64,000 nucleotides of DNA from JAIQFL01 sp035295745 (GCA_035295745.1 DATGIL010000090.1:124001-188000); one strand, 5' to 3'. Positions 16,459 to 24,830 are shown, counted from the stretch's first letter. Notes: a model not told the origin generated them from the sequence alone. Translations and numbers: made by a program.

Positions 16459-17544
16459 ATGCATATTCCGGACGGATATCTCAGCCCTGCCACGTGCGCT
16501 GCCCTCTATGGTGGCGCGGCGCCTTTTTGGTACGTGGCCCTTCGCCGCGTCCGAACCGCACTCCATACGCGCCTCGTCCCGCGCCTCTCCCTCCTCGCTG
16601 CCTTCTGTTTCGTCATCATGATGTTCAACCTCCCGCTGCCCGGAGGCACCACGGGACATGCAGTGGGAATCGGCGTGGCCGCGGTCGTCCTCGGACCGTG
16701 GGCGGCCATGCTGGCCATTTCCATCGCACTCACGATCCAGGCACTCTTCTTCGGCGACGGCGGCATCACGGCGATTGGCGCGAACTGCTTCAATATGGCG
16801 ATCGTCGGATCCCTGATTGCCTATGGCGTCTACCGAGCCATCGCAAGGCGGGCGCCTTTGAACTCCGCGCGGCGCGTGGTGGCGGCCGGCATCGCGGGCT
16901 ACGCGGGGATCAATATTGCGGCGCTGTGTGCCGCGATCGAGTTTGGTATCCAGCCGGCACTGTATCGTGATGCCGCCGGCGCCCCGCTGTATTGCCCCTA
17001 TCCGCTGCACATTGCCATTCCCGCCATGATGATCGGCCATCTCACCGTGGCCGGCATCGCGGAACTCTTCGTGTCCGCGGGCGTGGTGGCGTTTCTGCAG
17101 CAAAGCGATCCGGCGATGTTGCGCTCCACGAGCGGCGTCGCGGAGAACCTGCAAGCCGCGTCCAGTCCGGCCAAAGCTCTGCGACCCTTGTGGCTTGGTT
17201 TGGGGACGCTGATGATTCTGACGCCGATTGGCATCCTTGCCGGCGGCGCCGCTTGGGGAGAATGGGTGGCGTCGGACTACGCCAATCCCGCGGCGCGGCA
17301 GCAGATCGCGGCGAGTTCCTTCCATCAACTGCCCCCCGCGCAAGTACCCAAAGGGCTGGAGCGATTGTCGGCGGTCTGGACCGCTCCTTTTGCGCAATAC
17401 GCGCCTCCTTACATCAAGAGCCGTGCCTTCGGATACCTGCTTTGCGCGATGTTCGGAGTGGGCCTGGTGATGGTCGGCTCTTTTGGAGCCGGATGGCTGC
17501 TGCGGAGTCAGGAGCGCGCCCGCGAACAGGCGGCCGGCTCATGA
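16459..17544 (+). CDS. cbiM: CbiM-type substrate-binding membrane component of a cobalt/nickel ECF transporter, with C-terminal CbiN-like extension
   Basis: 361 residues, longer than the about 220 of plain CbiM. The N-terminus is MHIPDGYLS, the family's metal-binding start (His2 and the free N-terminus ligate the metal). GHAVGIGVAAVVLGPWAAML and ALFFGDGGITAIGANCFNMA are conserved CbiM/NikM segments. After about residue 230 comes an extra unit with two membrane helices (about 242-262 and 325-350) around an exported loop, matching the architecture of a fused CbiN/NikN-like domain. It overlaps cbiQ by 4 bases. Cobalt and nickel cannot be distinguished from sequence. Confidence 0.88.
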   Translation: MHIPDGYLSPATCAALYGGAAPFWYVALRRVRTALHTRLVPRLSLLAAFCFVIMMFNLPLPGGTTGHAVGIGVAAVVLGPWAAMLAISIALTIQALFFGDGGITAIGANCFNMAIVGSLIAYGVYRAIARRAPLNSARRVVAAGIAGYAGINIAALCAAIEFGIQPALYRDAAGAPLYCPYPLHIAIPAMMIGHLTVAGIAELFVSAGVVAFLQQSDPAMLRSTSGVAENLQAASSPAKALRPLWLGLGTLMILTPIGILAGGAAWGEWVASDYANPAARQQIAASSFHQLPPAQVPKGLERLSAVWTAPFAQYAPPYIKSRAFGYLLCAMFGVGLVMVGSFGAGWLLRSQERAREQAAGS

Positions 17545-18371
17545 GCGGAAGCCACGTCCAGCGGCGCGGCTTCGTCCAAAGCACCATCGATACTCTCTAC
17601 GCCGCAATCAGCCGGGTGATGTATGCCGAGACACTGGCTCGGGGAGAGGGGCTTTTGCAGGGCATCGATCCGCGGGTGAAACTCGCCGGCTTGCTGGCCT
17701 GGATTCTCGCCGCGGCACTCTCTTCGAAGCTGTGGGTGATCGCAGCGCTTCTGGCGGTTGCGGTCTCACTTGCCTTATTCTCACGCGTGCCCCTTTCCGT
17801 TCTGGCGCCTGTTTGGACGAGCGCTCTGCTGTTCACCGGTGCGATTGCCATTCCAGCGCTGTTCCTAACTCCGGGGACCACCGCTCTGGACATGCCGAAT
17901 GTCGGCTGGAGGATCACCCACCAGGGCCTCGCATCCGCGGCATACCTGATCACACGCGTGGAAACATCCGGCACCATCGCGCTCGTGCTGGTCTTCACGA
18001 CGCCCTGGACGCACATTTTGAAGTCGATGCGAATTTTGCGCGTTCCCGTGATCATCGTCGTGGTGCTGGGGATGACGTTGCGGTATATCCTGCTGTTGCT
18101 GGAAACGGCGCGCGAAATGTTCGAGTCACGCAAGAGCCGCATGGTCGGCACGCTCACCAGCCGCGACCAACGGCGCCTGGCCATTCACGGCGGCGGGGTC
18201 CTCATCGCCAAGGCCTTCCAACTCAGCGGTGAAGTCTTTCTGGCCATGCAGGCGCGCGGCTTCCGGGGAGAAGTTTACGTCCTCGATGAGTTCTCGATGA
18301 CGCAACGCGATTGGGCGGCGCTGTCGCTGTTCGCGATGCTGGCCGCGGGGGCGGCATGGGCGGGCCGCTAA
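17541..18371 (+). CDS. cbiQ: CbiQ-type ECF transporter transmembrane (T) component
   Basis: 276 residues from an ATG overlapping the cbiM stop (ATGA). About five hydrophobic segments fit the T-component fold. The coupling-helix region carries the expected short motifs ARGFRGE near the C-terminus and RMVGTLTSRDQRR in the loop; the A-R-G signature contacts the ATPase. It links the metal-binding CbiM to CbiO. The stop codon overlaps the cbiO start as TAATG. Confidence 0.88.
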   Translation: MSGSHVQRRGFVQSTIDTLYAAISRVMYAETLARGEGLLQGIDPRVKLAGLLAWILAAALSSKLWVIAALLAVAVSLALFSRVPLSVLAPVWTSALLFTGAIAIPALFLTPGTTALDMPNVGWRITHQGLASAAYLITRVETSGTIALVLVFTTPWTHILKSMRILRVPVIIVVVLGMTLRYILLLLETAREMFESRKSRMVGTLTSRDQRRLAIHGGGVLIAKAFQLSGEVFLAMQARGFRGEVYVLDEFSMTQRDWAALSLFAMLAAGAAWAGR

Positions 18372-19162
18372 TGCTGTTCGAAGTCGACCGCGTTCACTAT
18401 CGCTATCAGCAGCAGACTGCTCTTTCCGATCTGAGCCTCAATATTGCCGAGGGAACTCGGGTCGCGTTGCTCGGCGCCAATGGTTCCGGAAAATCTACGT
18501 TGCTGCGTGTTCTCGATGGGCTATATTTCGCCGACTCGGGACAGGTGCGCTTCCGCGGCGACGAATTGACCGAGCACATGTTCGCGCACGACGATTTCGC
18601 TTACCACTTCCGGCGCCAGGTAGGCCTGGTATTTCAGAACCCGGACGTGCAGCTTTTCAACCCTACAGTGTTCGACGAAGTTGCCTTTGGCCCACTGCAG
18701 CTCAGATGGTCAAAGAGCGAGGTGCGCGACCGCGTGGGCGACATCCTCGACAGGCTTCGCATCGGTAACCTGCGCGACCGCATACCCCATCGATTGTCGG
18801 GTGGCGAGAAGAAACGGGTCGCGCTGGCCAGCGTTCTGGTGCTCGATCCTGCCGTGCTTTTGTTGGATGAGCCGACCGCCGCGCTTGATCCCCGCAGTCA
18901 CAGCCAGTTAATCGACTTGCTGGTAGAGTGGGGCGGGGGAGCGAAGTCGGTGATCACCGCCACGCACGATCTTCGCGACCTGGAAGATATCGCCGACCGC
19001 TGTTTTGTGCTCGACGCCGGACAACTGGTCGCCGAAGGTCCACCGAACGAAATTTTGCGAGACGCAGCTTTGTTACAACGCACGAACTTGGTGCACGCCC
19101 ACCGGCACCGGCACGGTGGCGAAATACACTCGCACCCTCATGTGCACGGCAGCGAGACGTAG
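18371..19162 (+). CDS. cbiO: CbiO-type ECF transporter ATPase with histidine-rich C-terminus
   Basis: 263 residues starting MLFEVDRVHYRYQQQ; the start lies in the TAATG overlap with cbiQ. Walker A GANGSGKST is at about residues 35-43, the Q-loop lies in GLVFQNPDVQLF, the signature is LSGGEKKR (about 143) and Walker B is VLLLDEPTAALDP (about 163), with a switch histidine in TATHDL. The last 25 residues are unusually rich in histidine (HAHRHRHGGEIHSHPHVHG), a plausible cytosolic metal-binding or storage tail. The ATPase powers Co2+/Ni2+ uptake with CbiM and CbiQ. Confidence 0.92.
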   Translation: MLFEVDRVHYRYQQQTALSDLSLNIAEGTRVALLGANGSGKSTLLRVLDGLYFADSGQVRFRGDELTEHMFAHDDFAYHFRRQVGLVFQNPDVQLFNPTVFDEVAFGPLQLRWSKSEVRDRVGDILDRLRIGNLRDRIPHRLSGGEKKRVALASVLVLDPAVLLLDEPTAALDPRSHSQLIDLLVEWGGGAKSVITATHDLRDLEDIADRCFVLDAGQLVAEGPPNEILRDAALLQRTNLVHAHRHRHGGEIHSHPHVHGSET

Positions 19163-19194
19163 TGCTCCGGCACCGATGAACTGCGCTCTCAGGA

Positions 19195-19440
19195 AATCAC
19201 TCCCTCACGGTCGTGGCTCGTAACCTGCTCCAGATACGTTCCCGGCGGTAGGTGTGCTTGCGAGCCGCGCGCGTGAGCAAGCGATGCCTCATCGTATGTG
19301 GGGCAGGCGCTCCCGTATCTTTCACAGCTTCTCACGGTCGTGGCTCGTAGCGGGTCGTGGGCTCGTTGTGAGCCGAGTGTCAGACATGCGTTGACGGCAT
19401 GTTTTCGCGTTGCGAGCCGCGCGCGTCAGCAAGCGATGTC
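19195..19440. repeat. REP-like hairpin repeats downstream of cbiO
   Basis: The 488-base gap after cbiO carries the same repeat family as 16080-16300. CTCACGGTCGTGGCTCG occurs at 19204-19220 and again at 19331-19347. CGAGCCGCGCGCGTGAG is at 19261-19277 and a GTCAG-ending variant is at 19413-19429. At the first pair the CTCAC/GTGAG bases replace the CTTAC/GTAAG pair of the upstream locus, a compensating change that keeps the stem. No gene was recognised in this gap. Confidence 0.72.
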
Positions 19441-19650
19441 CTAATCGATCTCAATCTTGCGTTCCAGACATCAGCGCGACGTCGTGAATGCCTACACTGC
19501 CGACAGCTTATCTTTAGAGATCAATGCAGGCCCGCCATTTTCTCTTTACTTACTAAATCCGTTCCCGTAGGATTGTTCGTACGTTTAAATGAACGCTCAA
19601 ATCGACGGTGTTGTCGTGTGGGCGAGAAGACTCGATAAAAGGGGATGCAC

Positions 19651-20097
19651 ATGCGCAAATTAATGACGACAGTGGTATTCGCCGGTGTACTGGCACTCTC
19701 TGCGGTGCCGTCGGCGTTTGCCGATGACAGTTTGTATAAGAGCCTGGGCGGCAAAAAAGCCATTACGGCCGTCGTGGGTGAGTTTGTGGGCCGCGTTGCC
19801 GGGGACTCCCGCATCAATGGTTTCTTCAAGGCAACGGCTGCTGATCCGAAGCGAATGGCCAAGTTCAAAGCGAACCTGGTGGACCAGATCTGCGAAGCGA
19901 CCGGTGGTCCTTGCAAGTACAAGGGCAAGAGCATGAAGGAAGCCCACAAGGGCATGGGGATCAGCTCCGCCGATTTCACCGCTCTGGTAGAAGATCTGAA
20001 GGGCGCGCTCGATAAGTTCCACGTGAAGGATGAAGATCAGCAGAAGTTGCTGGGTGCTCTGGGCGGCATGAAAGGCGACATCGTCGAGAAGATGTAG
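19651..20097 (+). CDS. Exported group I truncated haemoglobin
   Basis: 148 residues from the second of two close ATGs; the AAGGGG sequence is six bases from this ATG but directly abuts the first. A signal peptide (KLMTTVVFAGVLALSAVPSAFA) precedes a complete 2-on-2 globin (about residues 25-148): LYKSLGGKKAITAVVGEFV opening, the FKANLVDQICEATGGP segment, and EAHKGMGIS containing the proximal haem histidine. Most trHbN proteins are cytoplasmic NO dioxygenases, so export is unusual. No reductase is encoded nearby. A hairpin terminator follows. Confidence 0.88.
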   Translation: MRKLMTTVVFAGVLALSAVPSAFADDSLYKSLGGKKAITAVVGEFVGRVAGDSRINGFFKATAADPKRMAKFKANLVDQICEATGGPCKYKGKSMKEAHKGMGISSADFTALVEDLKGALDKFHVKDEDQQKLLGALGGMKGDIVEKM

Positions 20098-20126
20098 TTT
20101 CAGCTGTAATCAGGCTCGTTTAGACA

Positions 20127-20157
20127 CGGGTAGGGGGAGGATCGGTCTTCCTACCCG
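20127..20157 (+). terminator. Hairpin after the haemoglobin gene, probable terminator
   Basis: CGGGTAGG and CCTACCCG form a perfect 8-bp stem around a 15-base loop, 30 bases after the stop codon. The following bases are only moderately T-rich, so it is a weak intrinsic terminator at best. Confidence 0.5.
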
Positions 20158-20241
20158 GTATTTCTCTGAATTCCCGCTATTCGTTCCTTCTCCAGATTTG
20201 CTGCTTTGGGCAGTTGGCTATCATAAAAGCAGGTCCCCCCA

Positions 20242-20625
20242 ATGAAGAACAGGTTTGGGCGCTGCGCGCTGGTCCTATCGATGGCAGCGATGATCTCGCT
20301 GGTGTTTCCTGGAAAGCGGGGGTCCGCACGTGCCCCCTCCGAAAACTCGATCGCGGAGCAGGTTCCTGACATACCCCAATCCACCAGCCGTTCACACGAA
20401 GACGGTGTGCGTCTGCCCAACGGTAAGTTGCAGCGCGATGAAATCCTGAAGGCCGAGCAGGAACAGAACTTGAAGGACGCGGCGCAACTGGTGGAGCTTT
20501 CCGAACAACTGAAGGAGGACCTGGAGAAGAACGATCGCTACGTCTTGTCCATGTCCACTTTGAAAAAAACGGATGATATCGAAAAACTGGTCAAGAAGAT
20601 CCGCTCTCGCATGCGCCATAATTAG
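20242..20625 (+). CDS. Small exported coiled-coil protein of unknown function
   Basis: 127 residues. A signal-like hydrophobic N-terminus (about 8-24) is followed by a polar region and a highly charged helical C-terminal half (residues 60-125: KLQRDEILKAEQEQNLKD, LVELSEQLKEDLEKND) likely to form a coiled coil. No known family is recognised. Its last 53 bases overlap the start of the next gene in another frame, so the two are probably co-translated. Confidence 0.68.
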   Translation: MKNRFGRCALVLSMAAMISLVFPGKRGSARAPSENSIAEQVPDIPQSTSRSHEDGVRLPNGKLQRDEILKAEQEQNLKDAAQLVELSEQLKEDLEKNDRYVLSMSTLKKTDDIEKLVKKIRSRMRHN

Positions 20626-21790
20626 CCTGGGATGCGGGCGCCTCTTCGCACAAGAGCCGCCTACCTTAGCGGTCCCCGGCGCTCCCACCGGCAAGACCCC
20701 CGCCATCGCGCTCATCGACTCCAGCGATGCGGCACAATGGCAGAGCTTGGTGAAGGAGCGGGGATGGCAGGTGATCACGGCGCCTGCTGCCAGCACGGCC
20801 ATCGACCCACGAGTGCAAGCACTGGCGTCGGCTGTGCAGGACGCCATTCAGAAGGGGAGCGTCGATCCCGCGCGGATCTATCTGGCGGGCCGCTCCGAGG
20901 CCGCGGCGGCGGTGTTCTATACCATCTCGCGGGTTCCCGATCTTTGGGCTGCCGGCATCGCTGTGGGAGGATCGCCCCAACCGGCCGTCGATTCGGACCG
21001 GCTCTTCACCGCCAATTTCACCCTGGTGCCGGTGCTGTGGGTCAGCGCTGGGCCGGACGATCAGGCGCTGGCGAAGAAACTGAAGGCCGACGGATTAAAC
21101 GTGGAGTGGCGTCCCGCGAACGGCACCACGAATGGCGCGATTCTCGATTGGCTGTTACAGCATCAGCGCGACGAGTTTCCCAATGAGATCGATTGCGAAA
21201 CCAATTCCCCAACGTTTGCGCACTGCTATTGGATTCAGCTCACCAAGTTCGATGTCAACGAGCGCAACGACGTCCTGCCCACAACGCGGTTGAAGCCGGT
21301 AGCCAGTGCCGCATTGGACCTGGGCGGATTCGGCTACAAGCCCGGCGATCCCGGACCGGGCATCCTGGTGTCGTACCTGCCCGAGAAGTACAACGGCGAA
21401 CTGAAAATCGGAGACCGGATCGTCGCCATCGACGGCCGCCCGATTGCCGACGCGCATCAGTATGCCGAGATCATGGCGAAGGCCACTGAGGGGCATGCCG
21501 CGGCGATGATCCAACGCGGGAAGGAAAAGATCCGCATGGAAACCCGCATCGTGCTACCGCATCGCGATCCCGTGGTGACGGCGCGCGTGGAGGCGCAGTA
21601 TTTGCCCGAGGACAAGGAGATTCAGATTGTCAGCCGCACCATTCAGGAGATGCGAGTAACGATTCCGCCGCACTGGGCCAAAGATGCCAAGCTGTTTTGG
21701 AACGGCCTCGCCCTCGAAAAAGTCGACTCACCCGGGTGCGTGGTGCTGGCGGTTGAGAAGGAGTTGCTGCATGCCAACAAGTGCCCCTGA
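20573..21790 (+). CDS. Exported alpha/beta-hydrolase-like protein with PDZ domain
   Basis: 405 residues. The N-terminus SRRSALACAIISLGCG has a twin arginine and a hydrophobic core, so Sec or Tat export is likely. Residues about 40-200 resemble an esterase/PHB-depolymerase fold, with a GRSEA sequence where GxSxG would be expected (the last glycine is Ala). A PDZ-like domain lies at about 250-325 (GPGILVSYLPEKYNGELKIGDRIVAIDGRPI). The C-terminal 80 residues are unassigned. Catalytic activity is doubtful. The gene overlaps both the preceding gene (53 bases) and tag (20 bases). Confidence 0.65.
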   Translation: MISKNWSRRSALACAIISLGCGRLFAQEPPTLAVPGAPTGKTPAIALIDSSDAAQWQSLVKERGWQVITAPAASTAIDPRVQALASAVQDAIQKGSVDPARIYLAGRSEAAAAVFYTISRVPDLWAAGIAVGGSPQPAVDSDRLFTANFTLVPVLWVSAGPDDQALAKKLKADGLNVEWRPANGTTNGAILDWLLQHQRDEFPNEIDCETNSPTFAHCYWIQLTKFDVNERNDVLPTTRLKPVASAALDLGGFGYKPGDPGPGILVSYLPEKYNGELKIGDRIVAIDGRPIADAHQYAEIMAKATEGHAAAMIQRGKEKIRMETRIVLPHRDPVVTARVEAQYLPEDKEIQIVSRTIQEMRVTIPPHWAKDAKLFWNGLALEKVDSPGCVVLAVEKELLHANKCP

Positions 21791-22343
21791 GCGCTGCGAT
21801 TGGGCCCGCGACGAGATGTCCATTCTTTATCACGATGAGGAGTGGGGGGTGCCCCTCCACGATGAGCGCGGTCTGTTCGAGTTTCTGATCCTGGAGGGCG
21901 CGCAGGCGGGGCTGAGCTGGTCTACCATTTTGCGCAAGCGGCCGCATTATCGCAAGGTCTTCGACGATTTCGACGTGCACAAGGTGGCGAACTACGGAGA
22001 GGAGAAGATCGCTGCACTGCTCCTCGATGCTGGTATCGTACGCAACCGGCTGAAGATTCGTTCAGCGGTGACGAATGCGCAGGCCTACCTTGCGGTGCAG
22101 AAGGAATTCGGCAGCTTCGATGCGTATGTGTGGCGATTTGTCGGCGGACGTTCACGGCAGAATCAGTGGAAGCGTCACGAGTCGCTTCCCGCGCGCACGG
22201 AGCAGTCGGACGTCATGAGCAAGGACCTGACTAAGCGCGGCTTTCGGTTCGTCGGTTCCACCATCTGTTACGCCTTCATGCAGGCCACAGGCATGGTGAA
22301 CGACCACATGGTGAATTGCTTCCGTCATGAGCACCTGCGATGA
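21771..22343 (+). CDS. tag: DNA-3-methyladenine glycosylase I
   Basis: 190 residues from an ATG inside the end of the preceding gene, with AAGGAG nearby. It has the Tag hallmarks: RCDWARDEMSILYHDEEWGVPLHDE at the N-terminus, FEFLILEGAQAGLSWSTILRKR, and the C-terminal FVGSTICYAFMQATGMVNDH segment with zinc-binding Cys and His. It excises 3-methyladenine from alkylated DNA in the cytoplasm. The 4-base overlap with the alkyltransferase-like gene makes a small alkylation-damage operon. Confidence 0.93.
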   Translation: MPTSAPERCDWARDEMSILYHDEEWGVPLHDERGLFEFLILEGAQAGLSWSTILRKRPHYRKVFDDFDVHKVANYGEEKIAALLLDAGIVRNRLKIRSAVTNAQAYLAVQKEFGSFDAYVWRFVGGRSRQNQWKRHESLPARTEQSDVMSKDLTKRGFRFVGSTICYAFMQATGMVNDHMVNCFRHEHLR

Positions 22344-22708
22344 AGAAGGGCGTCACACGGCGCGAGGTAGAGCGACGCTTATTGCGCGCGCCCAAGAGCG
22401 AGAGTCGCGATGCTGCCTTCCGCAAAGCAATCCGGCAGATTCCGCGCGGTAAGGTTGCCACCTACGGACAAGTCGCGGCGGCGGCGGGATATCCGCTGTA
22501 TCATCGGCACGTCGCGCAGTTCCTGCATCGGTGCGGCAACACCGTGCCATGGCAGCGCGTCGTCGGGTCGGGCGGCGCCATCAAGCTGAAATACGAAGCG
22601 GCATTGGAGCAGCGTATGCGACTCGAGATGGAGGGCGTCAAGTTCCGCGGAAAATGCGTGGACATGGCGGAACACCAGCATCGCTTCCGGACCTGGGAGT
22701 TCGACTAA
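22340..22708 (+). CDS. Alkyltransferase-like protein (MGMT fold, catalytic Cys replaced by Trp)
   Basis: 122 residues, equivalent to the C-terminal DNA-binding domain of O6-alkylguanine-DNA alkyltransferase: IRQIPRGKVATYGQVAAAAG then VPWQRVVGSGGAI. The PCHR active site of true MGMT reads PWQR here, as in the ATL (YbaZ/Atl1) group, so it cannot accept an alkyl group. Known ATLs bind O6-alkylguanine and hand it to nucleotide-excision repair. An N-terminal extension of about 25 basic residues is present. It is translationally coupled to tag. Confidence 0.88.
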   Translation: MKKGVTRREVERRLLRAPKSESRDAAFRKAIRQIPRGKVATYGQVAAAAGYPLYHRHVAQFLHRCGNTVPWQRVVGSGGAIKLKYEAALEQRMRLEMEGVKFRGKCVDMAEHQHRFRTWEFD

Positions 22709-22762
22709 TTGGGCATTCGACTCATTTGAACCTCGTCGCCGCATCGTGGTACAGTTCCACGC

Positions 22763-24412
22763 ATGCGGAAATGGATGGTTGGGATCGCGGGTCTGGTCTG
22801 TGCCGGTCTACTGTTGGAAGCAGCAGGACCGGAGAAAATCGATTTAGGAATACTGCATCGAATTAAGTCGGAGGCATTCGGGCGCAACTCCAAAGTCATG
22901 GACACCGCCTTTTACCTCACGGACGTGTACGGGCCGCGTCTCACCGGCTCGCCGAACATCAAGTCGGCGGGCGAATGGACCATCAAAAAGATGAACGAAT
23001 GGGGCTTGGCCAACGCCAAGATGGAGGCGTGGGGACCGTTCGGCCGGGGTTGGAGCTGCACGCATTTTTCGGCCGAGCTCAAAGAGCCGGAATTCATGCC
23101 GCTGATCGGTTTCGCGCAGCCGTGGTCTTCGGGCACCAACGGGCCCGTGAGCGGTGAGGCGGTTCTCGCGGTGATGAACGGTCCCGACGATCTCGATAAG
23201 TTCAAGGGAAAGCTGAAAGGGAAAATCGTGCTGGCCTCTTTGGGCCATCCTTCGGAGATGGTCACGACGCCCTACGCACGGCGCCTCAGCGACACGGACC
23301 TGGCCGATGCGGAAACGTCGCCCGAACCGATGAGCGGCAATCCCGCTGCGTTGCCGCTGGGCTTCACGCGTCCGGGAGTGGGCCCGGCGGTTGGACGTGC
23401 GGGTGCGCCGCCGGCCCGTGGGGGAAATCCGCGCCAGTTTCGCGCGCAACTCAATAAATTCCTCAAGGACGAAGGAGCGCTGGTGGTGCTGACACCGGGG
23501 AACGGTCCGGACGGTGGCACCGTTATGGGTCAGGCTGCCGGATCGCAGAATCCGAACGAAGAGGCGCCGCCTCCCTCCGTGGTCCTCACCAATGAGCACT
23601 ACAACCGCATCATGCGGCTGGTCAATAAGGGCATTCCGGTGACGCTCGCGTTCGACATCGCGGCAAAGTTCAGCGAGCCCACGGACTCGTTCAACATCAC
23701 GGCGGAGATTCCCGGCGGCGATCCCAACGCCGGGTTCGTGATGGTCGGCGGGCACTTCGATTCGTGGACGGGCGGCACGGGCGCGACAGACAACGCGGCG
23801 GGCTCGGCAGTGGCGCTCGAAGTAATGCGTATTCTGAGGACGCTGAACGTGAAGATGGCGCGCACCGTACGCCTGGGGCTCTGGACGGGTGAGGAACAGG
23901 GAACTCTGGGTTCGCGGGCTTATGTGAAGGAGCATTTTGCGGATCCGGCGGACATGAAGCCGAAACCGGAGCACGCCAAGCTTTCCGCTTACTATAACCT
24001 CGACAACGGCAGCGGCAAGATCCGCGGCATCTACGTCCAGGACAACGACGAGGCGCGTCCAATCTTCGAGGCTTGGGTGGAGCCGCTGAAGGATTTGGGC
24101 GCGACCACGTTGACGATTCGGAACACGGGGAGCACGGACCACATCCCGTTCGACAGTGTCGGTCTGCCGGCATTCCAGTTCATTCAGGATCCGCTGGAGT
24201 ATGGCAGCCGCTCGCATCACTCGAACATGGATTTATTCGATCGCTTGCAGGCGAACGATCTGGAGCAGGCGTCCGCGGTGATGGCATGGTTCGTGTACAA
24301 CACGGCGACGCGTCCCGAGATGTTGCCACGGAAGCCGATGCCGAAGCCCGGATCGTCGGGCCGCGGCGGCCTCGGTGGTGCTGATGCGCCTGCCGGCAGA
24401 AGTGGGCAATAA
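22763..24412 (+). CDS. Secreted M28-family zinc aminopeptidase with PA-type insert
   Basis: 549 residues. A signal peptide (about 1-22) is followed by an N-terminal cap, a PA-like region (about 130-290) and the M28 catalytic domain. Zinc ligands are recognisable: GGHFDSW (His, about 330), GATDNAAG (Asp), WTGEEQG (catalytic and ligand Glu, about 373), YYNLDNG (Asp) and RSHHSNMD (His, about 484). It should cleave N-terminal residues or small peptides outside the cytoplasmic membrane. The Gly/Pro-rich C-terminus is probably disordered. It stands alone between the repair genes and tRNA-Ser. Confidence 0.92.
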   Translation: MRKWMVGIAGLVCAGLLLEAAGPEKIDLGILHRIKSEAFGRNSKVMDTAFYLTDVYGPRLTGSPNIKSAGEWTIKKMNEWGLANAKMEAWGPFGRGWSCTHFSAELKEPEFMPLIGFAQPWSSGTNGPVSGEAVLAVMNGPDDLDKFKGKLKGKIVLASLGHPSEMVTTPYARRLSDTDLADAETSPEPMSGNPAALPLGFTRPGVGPAVGRAGAPPARGGNPRQFRAQLNKFLKDEGALVVLTPGNGPDGGTVMGQAAGSQNPNEEAPPPSVVLTNEHYNRIMRLVNKGIPVTLAFDIAAKFSEPTDSFNITAEIPGGDPNAGFVMVGGHFDSWTGGTGATDNAAGSAVALEVMRILRTLNVKMARTVRLGLWTGEEQGTLGSRAYVKEHFADPADMKPKPEHAKLSAYYNLDNGSGKIRGIYVQDNDEARPIFEAWVEPLKDLGATTLTIRNTGSTDHIPFDSVGLPAFQFIQDPLEYGSRSHHSNMDLFDRLQANDLEQASAVMAWFVYNTATRPEMLPRKPMPKPGSSGRGGLGGADAPAGRSGQ

Positions 24413-24490
24413 GGGCGGGCTGCATGGTATTCTGTTGAGAGCACCGCTGCGCTCGTCAGAGTTCGCACGCCGCTTCTTCATTTCAGAATC

Positions 24491-24580
24491 GGAGAGATGG
24501 CCGAGTGGTTGAAGGCGCACGCTTGGAAAGCGTGTATAGGGGAAACTCTATCGAGGGTTCGAATCCCTCTCTCTCCGCCA
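24491..24580 (+). tRNA. tRNA-Ser (anticodon GGA)
   Basis: Acceptor arms GGAGAGA and TCTCTCC pair perfectly. The anticodon loop CTTGGAAAG gives GGA. The long variable arm is of the class II type expected for serine, the T-arm reads GAGGG-TTCGAAT-CCCTC, and the CCA end is encoded. Confidence 0.95.
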
Positions 24581-24604
24581 GTTCCGCGTCCATCAAATCA
24601 ATAA

Positions 24605-24631
24605 CCTACGGGCTAGCTCTGTTCCCGTAGG
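24605..24631 (+). terminator. Hairpin downstream of tRNA-Ser
   Basis: CCTACGGG and CCCGTAGG form a perfect 8-bp stem with an 11-base loop, 24 bases after the tRNA. There is no T-run, so it may be an RNA-processing or non-canonical termination structure. Confidence 0.4.
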
Positions 24632-24650
24632 CAGTATAGGCAAATGTTGC

Positions 24651-24668
24651 CTCTCTCTCTCTCTCTCT
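24651..24668. repeat. (CT)9 dinucleotide tract
   Basis: Nine consecutive CT units lie 163 bases before the start codon of the next gene. The tract is too far upstream to be part of its ribosome-binding site. Confidence 0.8.
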
Positions 24669-24830
24669 GCAGTTTCCCCGCTCCATTCCTTGGGATGTGC
24701 CGGAGTATGATGTAACTGACTGGCCGAAAACGATCGACCACGGTCATGTTGGATGACACTTCGCGATGTCGATAAAACGGGCTTCTACCCAGGCAAAATC
24801 CGAACACCTTTTTGGCCAGGCAACGAAAGT

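Noticed and set aside
20562..20572. Run of seven A residues just before the overlapping start at 20573, resembling a frameshift slippery site
   Set aside because: The downstream frame is +1 relative to the upstream gene, so a -1 shift would not enter it, and the downstream protein has its own ATG and signal peptide.
24491..24668. tRNA-Ser as an integration site for a genomic island
   Set aside because: No integrase gene and no repeat of the tRNA 3' end was noticed downstream; the CT tract only partly resembles the tRNA end by chance composition.
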